DNA from: Acidovorax sp. 69
GTDB taxonomy: Bacteria > Pseudomonadota > Gammaproteobacteria > Burkholderiales > Burkholderiaceae_C
Assembly: GCF_002797445.1 (NCBI RefSeq)
Contig: NZ_PGEP01000001.1
Location: 3,224,501 to 3,288,500, forward strand
Length of the DNA: 64,000 nt
Reading direction: 5' to 3'
A model generated the notes under the pieces. The model worked only from the letters and a program-made list of their open reading frames with translations, was not told the DNA's origin and made no database searches. Made by a program: the position numbers and the translations under genes. This document shows positions 28,183 through 37,113 of this stretch, piece after piece (the stretch's first letter is position 1; every line of letters begins with the position of its first letter).

Positions 28183-28815
28183 ATGGCAAGCCGAATCACC
28201 CCCAGCCCCTCTGCCCCCCCTGCCGAGCACCCCACCGACCGCCGCCAGGACATCCTGAACGCCGCCCTCGCCTGCGCGGCCGAAGGCGGCGTGGACACGG
28301 TCACCATTGATGGCGTGCGCGCGCGCTGCGGGGCCAGCGTGGGCAGCATCTATCACCACTTTGGCAACCGCGACGGCATCGTGGCGGCGCTGTTCTTTGA
28401 CATTTTTCACGACCAGTCGCGCAATGTGCAGGCGCAGCTGGACGCCGCTTTAGGCGTCGAAGCAGGGGTGCAGGCGCTGGTCACAGGCTATCTGGACTGG
28501 GTGGTAGCGCAGCCCGAGCGGGCGCGCTTTTTGTTCCAGGCGCGCGGCGCCGTGGCGGCGGGCCCGCGCACGCCCGACTTGGCCGAGGCCGCACGGCGCC
28601 GCAACCAGGCGCTGGTGGCGTGGTTGGAGCCCCATCGCCAATCGGGTGCACTGCGCGACCTGCCTTGCGATCTGATGCCGTCGCTGGTCATGGGCCCGGT
28701 GCAGAGCTATTGCAGGGCGTGGCTGTCAGGCAATGCAGACCAAGGCGGCCTGCCCTCGCCCACGGCCTACCGGGCGGATTTGGCAGAGGCAGCGTGGCGG
28801 GCTGTGCGGGCGTGA
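28183..28815 (+). CDS. TetR-family regulator, probable repressor of fadH
   Basis: 210 residues. The N-terminal helix-turn-helix is clear (RQDILNAALACAAEGGVDTV, then RCGASVGSIYHHFGNRDGIV). The remaining helical ligand-binding domain includes YLDWVVAQPERARFLFQARGA and is not specific to a known subfamily by eye. It is divergent from fadH across 56 bp that hold paired palindromes. A fatty acyl-CoA or related ligand is a reasonable but unproven guess. A perfect 26-bp inverted repeat follows the gene. Confidence 0.88.
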   Translation: MASRITPSPSAPPAEHPTDRRQDILNAALACAAEGGVDTVTIDGVRARCGASVGSIYHHFGNRDGIVAALFFDIFHDQSRNVQAQLDAALGVEAGVQALVTGYLDWVVAQPERARFLFQARGAVAAGPRTPDLAEAARRRNQALVAWLEPHRQSGALRDLPCDLMPSLVMGPVQSYCRAWLSGNADQGGLPSPTAYRADLAEAAWRAVRA

Positions 28816-28838
28816 TACCGCAAGATTCAAAAAACAAA

Positions 28839-28900
28839 ACCGCTCACGCTGAGCCTGTCGAAGCGCAGCGCGAGGCTTCGACAGGCTCAGCGTGAGCGGT
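28839..28900 (-). terminator. Perfect 26-bp inverted repeat, dispersed repeat acting as terminator
   Basis: Arms 28839-28864 and 28875-28900 are fully complementary around a 10-base loop. The core GCTTCGACAGGCTCAGCGTG belongs to a repeat type that I recall as widespread in bacterial genomes. On the minus strand the hairpin is followed by a T-rich tract (from 28838 down to about 28828), so it should end transcription from slyX. It lies between convergent tetR and slyX. Confidence 0.75.
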
Positions 28901-28932
28901 GATGGAAGATCGACGCAGTGCTTTGCGAGCCG

Positions 28933-29160
28933 TCAGTAATGTGGCGGTAGCTCATCGCGCAGATTGCGCGACCCGTTCGATCCACCCTCGGGCGCCTGCT
29001 GGCGCAGCTGGATGACCTCGTGTGTGAGTCGGTCGATCAGTTGCTGCTGCTGGTAGATGGTCATGTTCAGCTGGTCCAGCAGGTCTTCGGTGTAGCTGGC
29101 CTTGATCTCCAGGCTTTCCAGGCGCTGGAGGATGCTGGCAGTGTCGTTGGCGTCTGGCAT
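28933..29160 (-). CDS. slyX: SlyX family protein
   Basis: A 75-residue coiled-coil protein. The central heptad-rich region (LQRLESLEIKASYTEDLLDQ, then LIDRLTHEVIQLRQQ) and the C-terminal ELPPHY ending are the SlyX hallmarks. Its function is unknown; the name comes from its position beside slyD in E. coli. Here it follows an aminotransferase gene by 6 bp and probably shares its transcript. Confidence 0.93.
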   Translation of the reverse strand: MPDANDTASILQRLESLEIKASYTEDLLDQLNMTIYQQQQLIDRLTHEVIQLRQQAPEGGSNGSRNLRDELPPHY

Positions 29161-29166
29161 CGGGTG

Positions 29167-30432
29167 TCAGATGGCCTGACCCAAACGCGCCACGCCTTCG
29201 CGGATCTTGTCCACATCGGCGGTCGCGAACGACAGGCGCAGCGTGGCGTTGTCGGGGTTGGCGCAGTAGAACGGCGTACCGGGCACAAAGGCCACGCCCT
29301 TGTCGATGGCGCGCTTGGCCAGCACGTTGCCGTCAGCCACCTTGCCGCCCGCACCGGTCAGGCGCGCCCACACAAACAGGCCGCCCTGGGGCTGCACGAA
29401 CTCGATGGCATCGCCCAACTCCTTGCGCAGCGCATCACCCATGGCCTGGGCGCGCTCTGCGTAGACCTTGCGTACATGGGCCAGCGTGGCGGGCATGCGG
29501 CCGGCCTTGAGGTACTGCGCGGCCGTGGCCTGGGCAAAGGTGCTGGTGTGCGCATCGCTGAACTGCTTGCACATCGTGGCCTTGGCCAGCAGTTCGGCCG
29601 GTGCAATCATCCAGCCCACACGCAGGCCGGGCGAGAGCACCTTGCTCATGGAACCGCAGTGTGCCAGCAGCTCACGGCTTCCGGGCACGGTGGCCGACAG
29701 GTTGAGCAGGCTGGGGGGTGGCGCTTCGCCAAAGTACAGGTCACCGTACGGGTCGTCCTCGACGATCAACGTGTTGTGCTTGACGGCCATCTCCAGCACG
29801 GCCTTGCGGCGCTCCAGGCTCAGCATGGCGCCGCTGGGGTTGCCGAAGGTGGGGATCAGGTAGACGAACTTGGGCTTGTGCTCAGCAATGAGCTTTTCCA
29901 ACTCGTCGGTCTTCACGCCGTTTTCGTCGATGGGAGCGCTGATGAGTTCGGCGCCGTACAGGCGGAAACACTGAATGGTGGCCAGGAAGGTCGGGCCTTC
30001 CACAATGACTTTGTCACCCGGGCTGATGAGCGTCTTGCCCAGCAAATCGAGTGCTTGCTGGCTGCCAGTGGTCACGATGAGGTTGTCGGCCGCCAGATCC
30101 TTGGCACCTTTGCTGGCCATGAAGGCGGCCAGTTGCTCGCGCAGCGGGTTGTAGCCTTCAGTGGCGCCGTATTGCAGTGCGGCACCAGGTTCTTCGGTCA
30201 GTGCGGCATTGCTGGCCGCGCGAATGCCTTCCACGTCAAACATCGCGCTGTCCGGGAAGCCGCCCGCAAAGCTGATGATGCCGGGCTTGCCCAGCAGCTT
30301 GAAAAGCTCACGGATGGCGGAGGTTTCTACGTTGTTCAGGCGGTCGGCAAATTGCATGGCGTGGTCGGGGAGTGGGTTGGCAACAAGCTTTGCATTGTCG
30401 CCAATTGCAGCGCAGGTTTCCTGCGGTGTCAT
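29167..30432 (-). CDS. PLP-dependent class I/II aminotransferase
   Basis: 421 residues from the ATG at 30432. A shorter product from the ATG at 30357, beginning MQFADRLNNVET, matches what I recall of typical family members and may be the real start. Fold-type I residues: SQQALDLLGK in the PLP phosphate region, FVYLIPTFGNPSG, VEDDPYGDLYF and the Schiff-base lysine in SMSKVLSPGLRVGW (about 262). The sequence resembles the LysN/2-aminoadipate aminotransferase branch that also includes the catalytic domains of MocR regulators; it has no DNA-binding domain. Amino-donor specificity cannot be assigned. It precedes slyX. Confidence 0.85.
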   Translation of the reverse strand: MTPQETCAAIGDNAKLVANPLPDHAMQFADRLNNVETSAIRELFKLLGKPGIISFAGGFPDSAMFDVEGIRAASNAALTEEPGAALQYGATEGYNPLREQLAAFMASKGAKDLAADNLIVTTGSQQALDLLGKTLISPGDKVIVEGPTFLATIQCFRLYGAELISAPIDENGVKTDELEKLIAEHKPKFVYLIPTFGNPSGAMLSLERRKAVLEMAVKHNTLIVEDDPYGDLYFGEAPPPSLLNLSATVPGSRELLAHCGSMSKVLSPGLRVGWMIAPAELLAKATMCKQFSDAHTSTFAQATAAQYLKAGRMPATLAHVRKVYAERAQAMGDALRKELGDAIEFVQPQGGLFVWARLTGAGGKVADGNVLAKRAIDKGVAFVPGTPFYCANPDNATLRLSFATADVDKIREGVARLGQAI

Positions 30433-30470
30433 TAAACTGGCTTCTCTTCTCCTTAACGCCATGACGCGCC

Positions 30471-30950
30471 ATGCCCCTGACGATACGCACCCTGCCACGC
30501 ATGCGCTTGGCCGCCATGCGCCACACCGGCGCCTATGCCCACCCCGGTCTGACCGATCTGTGGGAGCGGTTTGGTGCCTGGTGCACCACCCATCGCCTGA
30601 CCGACCCACCGCCGAAGTTTTACGGGTTCAGCCACGACAACCCGGCCTGCACGCCGCCCGAGCAGTGCCGATATGACGCCTGCGTGCAGATCGGCGTGGG
30701 CCTGCGCACCGGCCCCGATGTGCAGGTGATGGACTATGAGGGTGGCGACTACGCCTGCCTGCACTTCACGGGTACCGGGCCCGAGATTGCTGCGGCCTGG
30801 GCGCGCATGGCGGTGCCGGAGCAAATTCCTGAAGGCTGGGAATACGTGCACCGCGCGGCCTTGGAAATCTATGACGAAGACTTTGCGGTGGACCCTGCAA
30901 CCGGCCGCTTTCCGTGCTGGCTGTGCGTGCCGGTGCAACGCAGCCGCTGA
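30471..30950 (+). CDS. GyrI-like (SbmC/AraC effector-binding domain) protein
   Basis: 159 residues forming a single GyrI-like small-molecule-binding domain: the N-terminal IRTLPRMRLAAMRHTGAYAH strand, then FYGFSHDNPACTPPEQCRYD, and an Asp/Glu-rich end (AALEIYDEDFAVDPATG). There is no helix-turn-helix, so it is the free-standing form. Such proteins bind small molecules, or protect DNA gyrase in E. coli. It is divergent from the aminotransferase gene (38 bp) and 69 bp upstream of nth. Confidence 0.82.
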   Translation: MPLTIRTLPRMRLAAMRHTGAYAHPGLTDLWERFGAWCTTHRLTDPPPKFYGFSHDNPACTPPEQCRYDACVQIGVGLRTGPDVQVMDYEGGDYACLHFTGTGPEIAAAWARMAVPEQIPEGWEYVHRAALEIYDEDFAVDPATGRFPCWLCVPVQRSR

Positions 30951-31019
30951 CCCCCCAACAAGCCGGACAGCCCCACCGGAGCGTTGCTTTGCTCCCCAAG
31001 ATACCCACCAGAAGCCCCG

Positions 31020-31658
31020 ATGAAAACCTCGCAGATCGAACCCTTTTTTGCCACGCTGAAGGCGGCCAACCCCCTGCCCAACACGGAGCTGGAATACACC
31101 ACCACCTTCGAACTGCTGGCCGCCGTACTGCTCTCCGCCCAGGCCACGGATGTGGGCGTGAACAAGGCCACCCGCAAACTGTTCCCGGTGGCGGGCACTC
31201 CGCAGGCCATTCTGGACCTGGGGTTGGCGGGGCTGGAGGGCTACATCAAGACCATCGGGCTGTACCGCACCAAGGCCAAGAACCTGATGGAAACCTGCCG
31301 CATCCTCGTGGAGCAGCACGCCAGCGTGGTGCCCCGCACGCGGGAAGCCTTGGAAGCCTTGCCGGGTGTGGGCCGCAAGACGGCCAACGTGGTGTTGAAC
31401 GTGGCCTTCGGCCAGCCCACGATGGCGGTAGACACCCACATCTTTCGCGTGAGCAACCGCACGGGCCTGGCACCAGGAAAAAATCCGCTGGCGGTGGAAC
31501 TGCAGCTCATGAAGCGCGTGCCCGCCGCCTACGCCGTGGACTCGCACCACTGGCTTATCCTGCTCGGACGCTATGTCTGCCAGGCGCGCAAACCACGCTG
31601 CTGGGAATGCGTGGTGAGTCCGTATTGCGACTACGCGCCCAAAACGATGGCTCCCTGA
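31020..31658 (+). CDS. nth: Endonuclease III
   Basis: A DNA glycosylase/AP lyase removing oxidised pyrimidines, 212 residues from the ATG at 31020. The helix-hairpin-helix is LEALPGVGRKTANVVLNVAF with the catalytic Lys (about 121). The catalytic Asp follows in MAVDTHIFRVSNR. The 4Fe-4S cluster cysteines have the exact C-x6-C-x2-C-x5-C spacing (CQARKPRCWECVVSPYC). No frameshift or unusual features. Confidence 0.96.
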   Translation: MKTSQIEPFFATLKAANPLPNTELEYTTTFELLAAVLLSAQATDVGVNKATRKLFPVAGTPQAILDLGLAGLEGYIKTIGLYRTKAKNLMETCRILVEQHASVVPRTREALEALPGVGRKTANVVLNVAFGQPTMAVDTHIFRVSNRTGLAPGKNPLAVELQLMKRVPAAYAVDSHHWLILLGRYVCQARKPRCWECVVSPYCDYAPKTMAP

Positions 31659-31736
31659 AATCCAGACACTCGCCAACGCGCTGAGCACAGCATGTGCACA
31701 ATCCCACCTTTTTTTGACTCACCGAAGAGGTTGCCC

Positions 31737-32513
31737 ATGTCCCCACTCCATTTCGTCCAGCAAGGCCAGGGGCCTGTCGTCGTTCTGAGCCACGCTCTCG
31801 GCTGCGACCTGCAAATGTGGGACGACGTGGCCTCTGCGCTGCAGGACCGATACACCGTGCTGCGCTACGACCACCGCGGCCATGGCCGCTCGCCGGCGAC
31901 TGAAGGCCCCTACAGCATGCAAGACTTGGCCGACGATGCGGCCGCGTTCATCCGTGCCCATGCAGGGGGCGAGCCGGTGCACTTCGTGGGTCTGTCCATG
32001 GGCGGGATGACGGCGCAGGCCCTGGCCGCGCGCCACCCTGCGCTGGTGCGCAGTATCACCATTGCCAACTCGGCCTGTCACTACGATGAAGCGGCACAGG
32101 TGGGCTGGCAGACCCGCGTAACCACCGTGCTGGCCCAGGGCATCGAGCCCATTGCCGACGGTGCGATGCAGCGCTGGTTCACGCCCGAAATCTGCACCGA
32201 CAACCTCCACGGCGGCAGCGCCCGTGTAGCCGCCATGCGGGCCATCTTGGTCGATACGGCGCCAGTGCCCTATGCAGCCGCCTGCACCGCTGTGGCCGCC
32301 ATCGACCTCGCAGCGGGCAACCGCAGCATTGCTTGCCCCACACTCGTGCTGGCCGGCACCCGCGACGAGGCCACGCCACCGGCCTTGTCGCAGACGATCG
32401 CCGAAACCATCCCGGGCGCACAGCTGTCCTTCATCGATGCAGCCCACCTGAGTGCGGTGGAGAAACCGGCCGAGTTCGCGCGCGTCGTATCGGCATTCAT
32501 CGCCGCCCACTGA
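31737..32513 (+). CDS. pcaD: 3-oxoadipate enol-lactonase-type alpha/beta hydrolase
   Basis: 258 residues from the ATG at 31737, preceded by a GAAGAGG ribosome binding site. The alpha/beta-hydrolase triad is visible: Ser in FVGLSMGGMTAQ, Asp in AGTRDEATPP and His in FIDAAHLSAVE. The sequence is typical of PcaD/CatD, which hydrolyses 3-oxoadipate enol-lactone, the next step after CatC. It lies beside the catechol cluster, converging on catR with a 17-bp overlap of the two 3' ends. The family is broad, so the exact substrate rests partly on location. Confidence 0.85.
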   Translation: MSPLHFVQQGQGPVVVLSHALGCDLQMWDDVASALQDRYTVLRYDHRGHGRSPATEGPYSMQDLADDAAAFIRAHAGGEPVHFVGLSMGGMTAQALAARHPALVRSITIANSACHYDEAAQVGWQTRVTTVLAQGIEPIADGAMQRWFTPEICTDNLHGGSARVAAMRAILVDTAPVPYAAACTAVAAIDLAAGNRSIACPTLVLAGTRDEATPPALSQTIAETIPGAQLSFIDAAHLSAVEKPAEFARVVSAFIAAH

Positions 32514-33381
32514 AAGTGGACTGAAGCAGGGCTGCGAACTCCAACGCTGCCCTGCTGCGCGACGCGCCCTTGCGCCACAAAATGCCCGCCTGCCGCAGCA
32601 TGGTCGGTGAATGCAGGTTGATGGCGTGCAGGTCGCTGGCTTGCTGCGCAGCACGCTCGGGCGCAATGCTGGCCAGTTCACCCCAGCGGCACACGTCGAG
32701 CAGGCCCTCAACGGATTCCATCTCCACCCGCACCAGGGGCACCACGCCCGCAGCACGCAGACTGTCGTCGATGAGGCGGCGTGTGGCAAAGCTGCGCGGC
32801 AGCATGGCCAGTGGCACCGCAGCCAGGTCCTTGATGGCCAGTGTGCGACGCCGCGCCAGCGGGTGCTGGTGGTTGACGACGAGTTGCAGACGCTCCTCGA
32901 ACAGGGGGTCGGTCTCGATCTCCTCGCGCTCGGTGGGATAAAAGGCGATGCCCACGTCCAATTGCCCCGCCACCAACTGTTCCTCGATAGGGCCGGCCCG
33001 CAGATCGCGCACCACCACGTTCACGCCCGGATAGGCGCTGCTGAAAGCCGCCACAGCAGCTGGCACCAGCGTGTGCAAAAAGGTCGGGATGACCCCCACG
33101 GTGAGCAACCCCGTCTGCAGTGCGCCCATGTCGGCCAAGGCCATGCGGCCGGCCTCGATCTCCTGCAGCGCTCGGGCTGCATGGCTGCGAAAGACGACAC
33201 CGGCCTGCGACAGCTTGAGCCCCCGGCCCAATCGATCGAACAATGCCACACCCAGCTCTTGCTCCAGCTGGCGCAGGCCGTGCGATAGGGTGGACTGCGT
33301 GACGAACAGGTTCTGCGCGGACTGCGTCAGGTGCTCGGTGCGTGCGATGTCGAGAAAGTAGCGAAGCTGGCGGATTTCCAT
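32497..33381 (-). CDS. catR: LysR-family regulator of the catechol operon
   Basis: 294 residues from the ATG at 33381. The N-terminal winged helix is standard (MEIRQLRYFLDIARTEHLTQ, then VTQSTLSHGLRQLEQELGVALF) and is followed by the two-lobed inducer-binding domain. It is divergent from catB with a 23-bp inverted repeat in the gap, the normal CatR/CatM layout. By analogy with CatR of Pseudomonas, cis,cis-muconate would be the inducer. The in-frame extension back to 33435 is unlikely because it overlaps the operator. Confidence 0.85.
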   Translation of the reverse strand: MEIRQLRYFLDIARTEHLTQSAQNLFVTQSTLSHGLRQLEQELGVALFDRLGRGLKLSQAGVVFRSHAARALQEIEAGRMALADMGALQTGLLTVGVIPTFLHTLVPAAVAAFSSAYPGVNVVVRDLRAGPIEEQLVAGQLDVGIAFYPTEREEIETDPLFEERLQLVVNHQHPLARRRTLAIKDLAAVPLAMLPRSFATRRLIDDSLRAAGVVPLVRVEMESVEGLLDVCRWGELASIAPERAAQQASDLHAINLHSPTMLRQAGILWRKGASRSRAALEFAALLQSTFSGRR

Positions 33382-33426
33382 GGGTGATGCTCCCGCGTCG
33401 CACCGTTGAAGCACGGCCGACTTTTC

Positions 33427-33449
33427 ATCGATCATATCGAATGGTCGAT
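33427..33449. promoter_or_regulatory. Inverted repeat in the catR/catB gap, likely LysR-type binding site
   Basis: ATCGATCAT (33427-33435) and ATGGTCGAT (33441-33449) are inverted copies matching at 8 of 9 bases around ATCGA. The site is 46 bp from the catR start and 107 bp from the catB start, where a recognition site for autorepression and activation is expected. Confidence 0.55.
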
Positions 33450-33555
33450 TGAAAATGATTCATTGGATTTGTTGAGAAACCGCCATTAATCTTGCAATGG
33501 CTTGGGCCTCCTCAGGGAGGACGGGCATCGCACACAGATCGATCAAAGGCCCCGC

Positions 33556-34752
33556 ATGAACCACCGCGATGGATTCACCGTCGAGCGCATCGAAGCGCGC
33601 ATCCTAGACATCCCCACCATTCGACCGCACAAGCTGTCGTTCGGGTCCATCAGCCGACAAAGCCCGGTCATAGTGCAGTTGTGGCTGAAAGGCGGCGCCT
33701 GCGGTTTTGGCGAGGCCGCCACCATCGGCGGCCCTTCGTGGAACGAGGAATCGCCTGAGAGCATCCATCACGCTATTGCCAACTACCTCGCACCGGCCCT
33801 GGTCGGACAGGACGGCGGCGGCTTCGAAGCAGCGCTGACGCGCATGGACAAGGCCTGCAAAGGCAACGCCTTTGCCAAGAGCGCCATGGAGATGGCGTTG
33901 ATCGACGCCGTGGCCCGAACCCTGGGCCAGCCCGCCTGGCAGTTGCTGGGCGGCAAAGTACATCACAGCCTGCCCCTGGCATGGACCCTGGCCAGCGGCG
34001 ATGTAGAGCGCGATCTGCAAGAGGCGCAATTGCGCCTCGAACAAAAGCGCCACCGCATCTTCAAGATGAAAATCGGCGCCAACGCCCCGGCCGATGACGT
34101 GGCCCATGTGACGCAGATCGCGCGCGGCCTGCAAGGCAAGGCCACACTCACCGTGGACGTCAACCAGGCGTGGGACGGCAACACCGCACGCCGCTACCTG
34201 CCGCAACTGGTGGAGGCCGGTGTAAGCCTGATCGAGCAGCCCGTGGCGCGCTGGAACGTGGAAGCATTGAAGGGCCTGACCGCCACCCTGCCCGGCGCCC
34301 TCATCATGGCCGACGAAACCGTGTGCACCCCGCAAGACGCCATGCTTCTGGCGCGCGAGCAGGCGGCCCACGTGTTCTCGCTCAAGGTGGCCAAACACGG
34401 TGGTCTGCTGCGCACCCGCAAGGTGGCGGCAGTGGCCGAGGCGGCCGACATCGGCTGGTACGGCGGCACCATGCTGGAGACCTCGCTGGGCAGCGCCGCG
34501 TCGGCCCACGTGTTCTCGACCCTGGGGGGTCAGCACCACGGCTGCGAACTGTTCGGCCCCCAACTGCTGGTGGATGACATTGTGGAATCACAGATGCCCA
34601 TCGCCGAGTTTGCGCTGCAGCTGCCCGACGGTCCGGGCTTTGGCGTGCAGGTATCGCTCGCCCAACTCGACCGCTTCGACCGTGCGCGCGAGGGCCAATC
34701 CCCCGTTCACATCGACATGGGCCGCAAGGCCACCACCCCTGCCACCGTTTAA
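33556..34752 (+). CDS. catB: Muconate cycloisomerase
   Basis: Converts cis,cis-muconate to muconolactone. 398 residues from the ATG at 33556. Enolase-superfamily residues are in order: the KMKIG lysine pair (about 170), metal ligands in LTVDVNQAW, LIEQPVARW and IMADETVC, and the opposite-face lysine in FSLKVAKHGG. First gene of the plus-strand operon catB-catC-Bug-catA, divergent from catR. The catC start follows 12 bp after the stop. Confidence 0.94.
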   Translation: MNHRDGFTVERIEARILDIPTIRPHKLSFGSISRQSPVIVQLWLKGGACGFGEAATIGGPSWNEESPESIHHAIANYLAPALVGQDGGGFEAALTRMDKACKGNAFAKSAMEMALIDAVARTLGQPAWQLLGGKVHHSLPLAWTLASGDVERDLQEAQLRLEQKRHRIFKMKIGANAPADDVAHVTQIARGLQGKATLTVDVNQAWDGNTARRYLPQLVEAGVSLIEQPVARWNVEALKGLTATLPGALIMADETVCTPQDAMLLAREQAAHVFSLKVAKHGGLLRTRKVAAVAEAADIGWYGGTMLETSLGSAASAHVFSTLGGQHHGCELFGPQLLVDDIVESQMPIAEFALQLPDGPGFGVQVSLAQLDRFDRAREGQSPVHIDMGRKATTPATV

Positions 34753-34764
34753 GGAGACTCCCAC

Positions 34765-35043
34765 ATGCTGTTCCTCGTTCGCATGGACGTCAACATCCCC
34801 CATGGCCTGCCTGTCGAGCAGATCAACGACATCAAGGCCCGCGAAAAGGCCTATTCACAGGACCTGCAGCGCGATGGCCGGTGGAAAAGCATCTGGCGCG
34901 TGGTGGGCGAATACGCCAACTACAGCGTTTTCGACGTGTCCTCCAACGATGAACTGCACCAGTTGCTGCAGGGCCTGCCGCTGTTCCCCTTCATGAAGAT
35001 ATCGGTGACGCCGCTGGCGCAGCACCCCTCAGCCATCGGCTGA
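34765..35043 (+). CDS. catC: Muconolactone delta-isomerase
   Basis: 92 residues, the exact size of the family. The sequence begins MLFLVRMDVNIPHGLPVEQI, contains the AREKAYSQDLQRDGRWKSIW block and ends with LPLFPFMKISVTPLAQHPSA, all typical of CatC, a decameric enzyme that makes 3-oxoadipate enol-lactone. An AGGAG ribosome binding site lies upstream, and the gene is tightly packed behind catB. Confidence 0.96.
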   Translation: MLFLVRMDVNIPHGLPVEQINDIKAREKAYSQDLQRDGRWKSIWRVVGEYANYSVFDVSSNDELHQLLQGLPLFPFMKISVTPLAQHPSAIG

Positions 35044-35103
35044 CCCGCTTCGCTACGACCCAGCGCGCCAAAGCTCAAAAGAAAGACATGGAGACAAGAC
35101 CCG

Positions 35104-36090
35104 ATGAAAAGACCACTCACCCCCACGCTGCTGGCTGCCACCCTGGCGCTGGCCGCATTCCCTGCAGCACACGCCCAGGCCACAGGCTCTAACTGGCCGA
35201 ACAAGCCGATCCGCTGGGTCGTTCCCTTCCCGCCCGGCGGCGCCATGGACGCCATTGCCCGCACCCTGGGCGAGAAGGCGGGCCAAGCGCTGGGCCAGCC
35301 CTTCGTGATCGAGAACAAGGCAGGCGCGGGCGGCAACATCGGCGCCGAATTCGTGGCCAAGCAACCGGCCGACGGCTATACGCTGATGATCACCTCCATC
35401 GGCATGGCCACCAACAAGCCGTTGTACGGCAAGCTGTCCTACGACCCAGTCAAGGACTTTGCGCCGGTGAGCCTGCTGGCCGTGGTACCCAACGTGCTGG
35501 TGACCAATGCCACACAGCCCGACATAAAAACCGCCACCGACGTGATCGCCGCCGCGCGCAAGGCGCCGGGCAAGCTCACCTATGGTTCGGCCGGCAACGG
35601 CACCTCGATCCACCTCGCGGGCGAGATGTTCAACTCGCTTGCGCAGGTCGACATGCTGCACATCCCTTACAAAGGCAGCGGCCCGGCAGTGGCAGACCTG
35701 CTGGGCGGGCAGATCAACTACATGTTCGACAGCATCACCTCGGCCAAGCCCCATATCCAGTCGGGCAAGCTGCGCGCCTTGGGCGTGACCACGGCCAAGC
35801 GCTCCGCCACGCTGCCCAACGTGCCCACCCTCGCCGAAGCCGGCTTGCCCGGCTACGAAGTGTCGCCCTGGTTCGCGGTGTTCATGCCCGCAGGCACGCC
35901 ACCGGCCATCGTCAACAAGCTCAACAGCGCCCTGCGCGATGCGATGAAGCTGCCCGACGTGGTGGCGCGCTTTGAAACCATTGGCGCCGAACCCGTGGGC
36001 TCCACGCCTGCTGAACTCGCCACGCACCTGGCCCGAGAGTCCGATCGCTGGTCGAAATTGATTGCCGAGCGTGGCATCAAGCTCGACTGA
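35104..36090 (+). CDS. Bug-family tripartite tricarboxylate transporter receptor (cat operon)
   Basis: 328 residues with a signal peptide (about 1-23, ending AHAQA). Bug signatures: WPNKPIRWVVPFPPGGAMDA and PADGYTLMITS. The gene is set between catC and catA, so it should bind a substrate of the ortho pathway such as benzoate, muconate or a related acid, although Bug ligands are hard to predict. No TctA/TctB pair is in the window. This is the third Bug gene in 36 kb. Confidence 0.88.
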   Translation: MKRPLTPTLLAATLALAAFPAAHAQATGSNWPNKPIRWVVPFPPGGAMDAIARTLGEKAGQALGQPFVIENKAGAGGNIGAEFVAKQPADGYTLMITSIGMATNKPLYGKLSYDPVKDFAPVSLLAVVPNVLVTNATQPDIKTATDVIAAARKAPGKLTYGSAGNGTSIHLAGEMFNSLAQVDMLHIPYKGSGPAVADLLGGQINYMFDSITSAKPHIQSGKLRALGVTTAKRSATLPNVPTLAEAGLPGYEVSPWFAVFMPAGTPPAIVNKLNSALRDAMKLPDVVARFETIGAEPVGSTPAELATHLARESDRWSKLIAERGIKLD

Positions 36091-36155
36091 TCGACCGCCG
36101 ATTTCCTTTCTCTCACGATTTCCAACCATCCATTCCCACCGAGGAGACATAACCC

Positions 36156-37076
36156 ATGGCTGAATTCACCGCATCCCAGTTGCTCGAACTGGTCAACACC
36201 CAGCAAGTCGCCCCCGGCAACGCCCGTGTGCGCGCTATTTCCCAACGCATCGTGACCGACCTGTTCAAGGCCATCGACGATCTGGACATCACTCCCGATG
36301 AGTTCTGGGCCGGCGTGGCCTGGCTCACGCGCCTGGGCGCAGCCGGACAGACCGGGCTGATCACTGCGGGGTTGGGCTTTGACCGCTTGCTGGACATCCG
36401 CGCCGACGAGGCCGATCAGAAAGCCGGCCGCGCTGGCGGCACGCCGCGTGCCATTGAAGGCCCGCTGTTCGTTGCCGGCGCCCCCACTGCAAAGGTGGAA
36501 GTGCGTGTGGACGAGGGCGAGCCCAAAGGCGATGTGTTTGTCATGGAAGGCCAGGTGCTGGACCTGGAAGGCAAGCCTGTCCCGCATGCCATGGTGGATG
36601 TGTGGCACGCCAATGAGCAAGGTGGCTATTCGCACTTCTTTCCCGGCATGCAGCCCTACGAGTTGCGCCGCCGCATCGAGACCGATGCCAAGGGCTTTTA
36701 TCGCTTCCGCAGTTTCTTGCCGCCCGGTTACGCCATTCCTCCGTCCGGCCCGGTGGCTGAGCTGTTTGCCGCCCTCGGTCGCCATGGCCATCGGCCTGCG
36801 CACATTCACTTTCTCGTCACGGCCACGGGCATGCGCACGCTCACCACGCAGGTCAATATCCCTGGCGACACCTACATCGATGACGACTTTGCGTTCGCTA
36901 CGCGCGATGGCCTGATTGTGGAGCTGCAAAAGAATGTGGCACCCGCAGGGTATGAATCGCTGGGCATTGGCGCGCCGTTCACGCGGTCGGTGTTCAACTT
37001 TGTCCTGACCAAGGCCGTGTCCCAGGATGAGGCGCTGCCGCTCACACGCATGGAGCGTGTGGCCACACCGGCCTGA
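36156..37076 (+). CDS. catA: Catechol 1,2-dioxygenase
   Basis: An intradiol dioxygenase that opens catechol to cis,cis-muconate. 306 residues, as usual. The N-terminal helical dimerisation part (about 1-100) is followed by the beta-sandwich with the four iron ligands: Tyr in MQPYELRRR (about 168), Tyr in SFLPPGYAIP (about 193) and two His in GHRPAHIHFLV (about 210-217). It is the last gene of the operon catB-catC-Bug-catA, placed after the receptor gene instead of beside catB. Confidence 0.95.
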   Translation: MAEFTASQLLELVNTQQVAPGNARVRAISQRIVTDLFKAIDDLDITPDEFWAGVAWLTRLGAAGQTGLITAGLGFDRLLDIRADEADQKAGRAGGTPRAIEGPLFVAGAPTAKVEVRVDEGEPKGDVFVMEGQVLDLEGKPVPHAMVDVWHANEQGGYSHFFPGMQPYELRRRIETDAKGFYRFRSFLPPGYAIPPSGPVAELFAALGRHGHRPAHIHFLVTATGMRTLTTQVNIPGDTYIDDDFAFATRDGLIVELQKNVAPAGYESLGIGAPFTRSVFNFVLTKAVSQDEALPLTRMERVATPA

Positions 37077-37113
37077 GCGGGCAACGACCGCCACGGCTGG
37101 GAATCTTTCGGTA

